A stretch of DNA of 49,074 nucleotides. Origin: SAR324 cluster bacterium (GTDB taxonomy: Bacteria; SAR324; XYD2-FULL-50-16). The stretch is taken from assembly GCA_028280735.1 (NCBI GenBank), contig JANQLH010000059.1, forward strand, positions 1 to 49,074. Direction: 5' to 3'. The position numbers and the translations under genes are program-made. Numbering within the stretch: position 1 is the stretch's first letter; every line of letters begins with the position of its first letter. The notes below the pieces were generated by a model. That model saw only the letters and a list, made by a program, of their open reading frames with translations. It was not told the DNA's origin and made no database searches. Below are positions 46,748 to 49,074 of this stretch, piece by piece.

Positions 46748-46863
46748 ATTGAACTCCATAGGAGCGACACCATATGCTGGTAACTGATAAAATAATTATA
46801 GATTGTATTAAAAAATGCTTCTTGGATTGGTTAGGTTGAATTCGCTTTAGATTCTCAAAATTA

Positions 46864-48168
46864 CTACTCAATCAACTTTTTTACCTTCGATGAATAACAT
46901 ATCTTTCCTTCATTCACATAGGATTCGTGATTTGAGACAATATGTGCCGGGGTGTATTTATAATTGACCATCAATCCAAAGGACTGCTCAATGCCATGAT
47001 CAGAGATATCGGCCTCCCAATTGATATTCTCTATCTCTGCTCCATTGCCTAAATGAAAACGCGTCACCGGATCATAAGGCAGTTGCCCCTTTTTTTCGAG
47101 CACCAGGTAATTGGCGCACACCTTGGTTAACGGTTTCTTTAACTGTTTTCGAGTGTCTTTATCACCAAACCAGTCCGGCTTGCCAAGCAATGCTTTTTCC
47201 TCTTCGGTAAACACTGAATCTTTGCGATTCATGTAATTCTTTTCTAACCACTTTCTGAATTTAGGGATTGGAGAAAGCGTCGAATAGGTCTTGATCTCGG
47301 GCATCTCTTTGGAGATGTGATCCACGACCTGTTTGATAAGAAAGCTGCCAAAACTGATCCCTTTTAAACCTGTTTGAGCATTGGAAATAGAATAGAAAAT
47401 AGCTGTGTCGGCTTGTGAACCGTAAGCTTCAATCTCGGCTTCGTTCAACAGAGGTTGTATTTTTCGGGCAATTCCCTTGGTAAACGCCACCTGTACAAAA
47501 ATCAACGGTTCATGATGTAAGGCAGGATGAAAAAACGCAAAACAGCTGCGATCTTCCGCCAGTCGCCTTCTTAAGGCTCTCCAGTCTTTAATTTCATGAA
47601 CAGCTTCATAAGCGATTATCTTTTCCAAAATGGCAGCCGGTGTATTCCAGTTGATTTGTTGAAATTCCAGAAACCCCCTGTTGAACCAGGATGACAATAG
47701 GTGAAACAGATCCGCTTCCAAAGGTAGAAAGGATTTATCCTTTTTCAGATCTGCCAGCACCAGTTCTCGCATTTTGATGATTGCTGCTATGCCCCCGGGA
47801 GCAAAATTAATCATTCGTATCAAATCAGCCCTGGGAGAATCGAGAGAACTTGCCAAAACCCGCATGGATTCAAAGTCCCGGGTTTTTAAAAACTTGTTGG
47901 CAGCTTCTGATATGGCTTTGGTATCCGGCCCGAAATCCTTGGTAAGAATGTTAAGAAACCCCCACTGTTCTTTTGCCGACATCCGGTTAAACGCGTCTAC
48001 TATTTCTTTGGCCAAAGCGGTTCCCGATGCCTCTCCTTTTCTGCTTAACAGGGTTTGGCAAATCTGCTTGATCGTTTTCAGTGAATGTTTTTTGATCGGC
48101 TTTTCAAGATATGATCTCCCTAATTCAGAGATGGTCTTGATCATATGCTCCATCCATCCGGAAAGCAT
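46864..48168 (-). CDS. Malonyl-CoA decarboxylase
   Basis: 434 aa; 'CFAFFHPALHHEPLIFVQVAFTKGIA', 'DTAIFYSISNAQTGLKGISFGSFLIKQVV', 'TYSTLSPIPKFRKWLE'. Confidence 0.9.
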   Translation of the reverse strand: MLSGWMEHMIKTISELGRSYLEKPIKKHSLKTIKQICQTLLSRKGEASGTALAKEIVDAFNRMSAKEQWGFLNILTKDFGPDTKAISEAANKFLKTRDFESMRVLASSLDSPRADLIRMINFAPGGIAAIIKMRELVLADLKKDKSFLPLEADLFHLLSSWFNRGFLEFQQINWNTPAAILEKIIAYEAVHEIKDWRALRRRLAEDRSCFAFFHPALHHEPLIFVQVAFTKGIARKIQPLLNEAEIEAYGSQADTAIFYSISNAQTGLKGISFGSFLIKQVVDHISKEMPEIKTYSTLSPIPKFRKWLEKNYMNRKDSVFTEEEKALLGKPDWFGDKDTRKQLKKPLTKVCANYLVLEKKGQLPYDPVTRFHLGNGAEIENINWEADISDHGIEQSFGLMVNYKYTPAHIVSNHESYVNEGKICYSSKVKKLIE

Positions 48169-48265
48169 GTCTTTATCTCCTCAATGAAAAAACTCCAAAA
48201 TTTAAAACCAGGTAACGTCAACTCCATTTCAAACCGGTTTAGAAGTAACAAAACAGTAGGCAGAT

Positions 48266-49073
48266 TTATAGGCAGTACAAAACTTCAATAAGCGGCAACT
48301 CCCATTCATCTGTTTTTGCAGTTGCTTGGAAGTCAGGTGCTTCGTCTGATTTCAAGCGTTTAACTACGGCCAAGACTTTGGCTTGCTCTATTTTGGGTAA
48401 TATAGGCTTCCAGGTTGGTACGGCAGTTTTAGATAATTTTGATATTACTTTATTATCACCGTTCAGAATAACAATCCCTTCGCCTTCGGAAGACAATGTA
48501 ACCGAATCACCGGGATTTAGCGCTTCTAAATCACTATGAATTCTTGAGTGCTGATCAAATGTACCGGGGAATCCCAAATAAAGGTTTTTCAATCCCAGTA
48601 TTTGAAACTGCTTTTTTGTATAGTCCCGGCGGCTGGTTTTTGGCGATTGAAATTCTGAAATCAGGCAATTACCGGATTTAAGCAATCCGATGTGCGGGTT
48701 TGCAACCCCGTTCACGGACATAACGGTTAATGTTTCCATGGCCCTGGTCATCGCCACATAAAACAACCTTCGCTCGTCTTCGATACCTGTGGAAGTTGAA
48801 TTTGAATTCCAGCCTCCGTCTGCGATAAACACATGGTTGAATTCCATTCCTTTGGCACCGTGCATGGTGCTAAGAAACACCCCATTTCCAAATATCTGCT
48901 CATTGCGTAGTTCAGCCAGATTGTCATAGAGATAATCAATTACTACCCCTATTGCAATGCTCGCGTCCCCGGACTCAGGGCAAATTTGTTCTACCGTTTA
49001 CTCTGTCCTAGCAAGCCTTGGCTGAGAGTTACTTGTCATTTTCAAGTAGTCAAAAACAGTCCTGATATTACGA
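48266..49073 (-). pseudogene. UvrD/Rep-type superfamily I helicase C-terminal part, interrupted by an in-frame TAA; N-terminus outside the window
   Basis: 'STMHGAKGMEFNHVFIADGGW' and 'DERRLFYVAMTRAMETLTVM' (motifs V/VI); same frame continues upstream as 'RNIRTVFDYLKMTSNSQPRLARTE*TVEQICPESGDASIAIGVVIDYLYDNL' with TAA at 48998-49000. Confidence 0.7.
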
Positions 49074-49074
49074 T

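Overview
The window (49,074 bp) looks bacterial and proteobacteria-like; I cannot assign an organism. It falls into three parts. (i) About 0-10 kb is accessory DNA. It has two integron attC-like sites bounding a PIN/antitoxin cassette, an IS110/group II intron RT relic, a 485-bp element with perfect 31-bp inverted termini, an orphan HigA antitoxin and a truncated LysR. (ii) About 10-27.7 kb is mostly ordinary chromosomal genes: HD-GYP, a CPA1-type antiporter, a cysteine-synthase-like enzyme, lysoplasmalogenase, an NMT1-type sensor kinase, ferritin-like, PhoH, RR-PilZ, iorAB and a nitronate monooxygenase-like protein. (iii) About 27.9-41.8 kb is a dense signalling block: a hybrid kinase, a 1.8-kaa Ser/Thr-kinase/AAA/GAF/histidine kinase, a stand-alone receiver, a Cys-rich PAS kinase and a 7TM-DISM HK-REC-HK protein. 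It is followed by a tRNA-linked operon with a COG1600-GNAT fusion, malonyl-CoA decarboxylase and an interrupted UvrD-like helicase. No tRNA, rRNA or CRISPR array was recognised. The best candidates for follow-up are the attC-bounded TA cassette, the 31-bp TIR element, the HK-REC-HK protein and the COG1600-GNAT fusion. All domain calls come from reading motifs, not from database searches.
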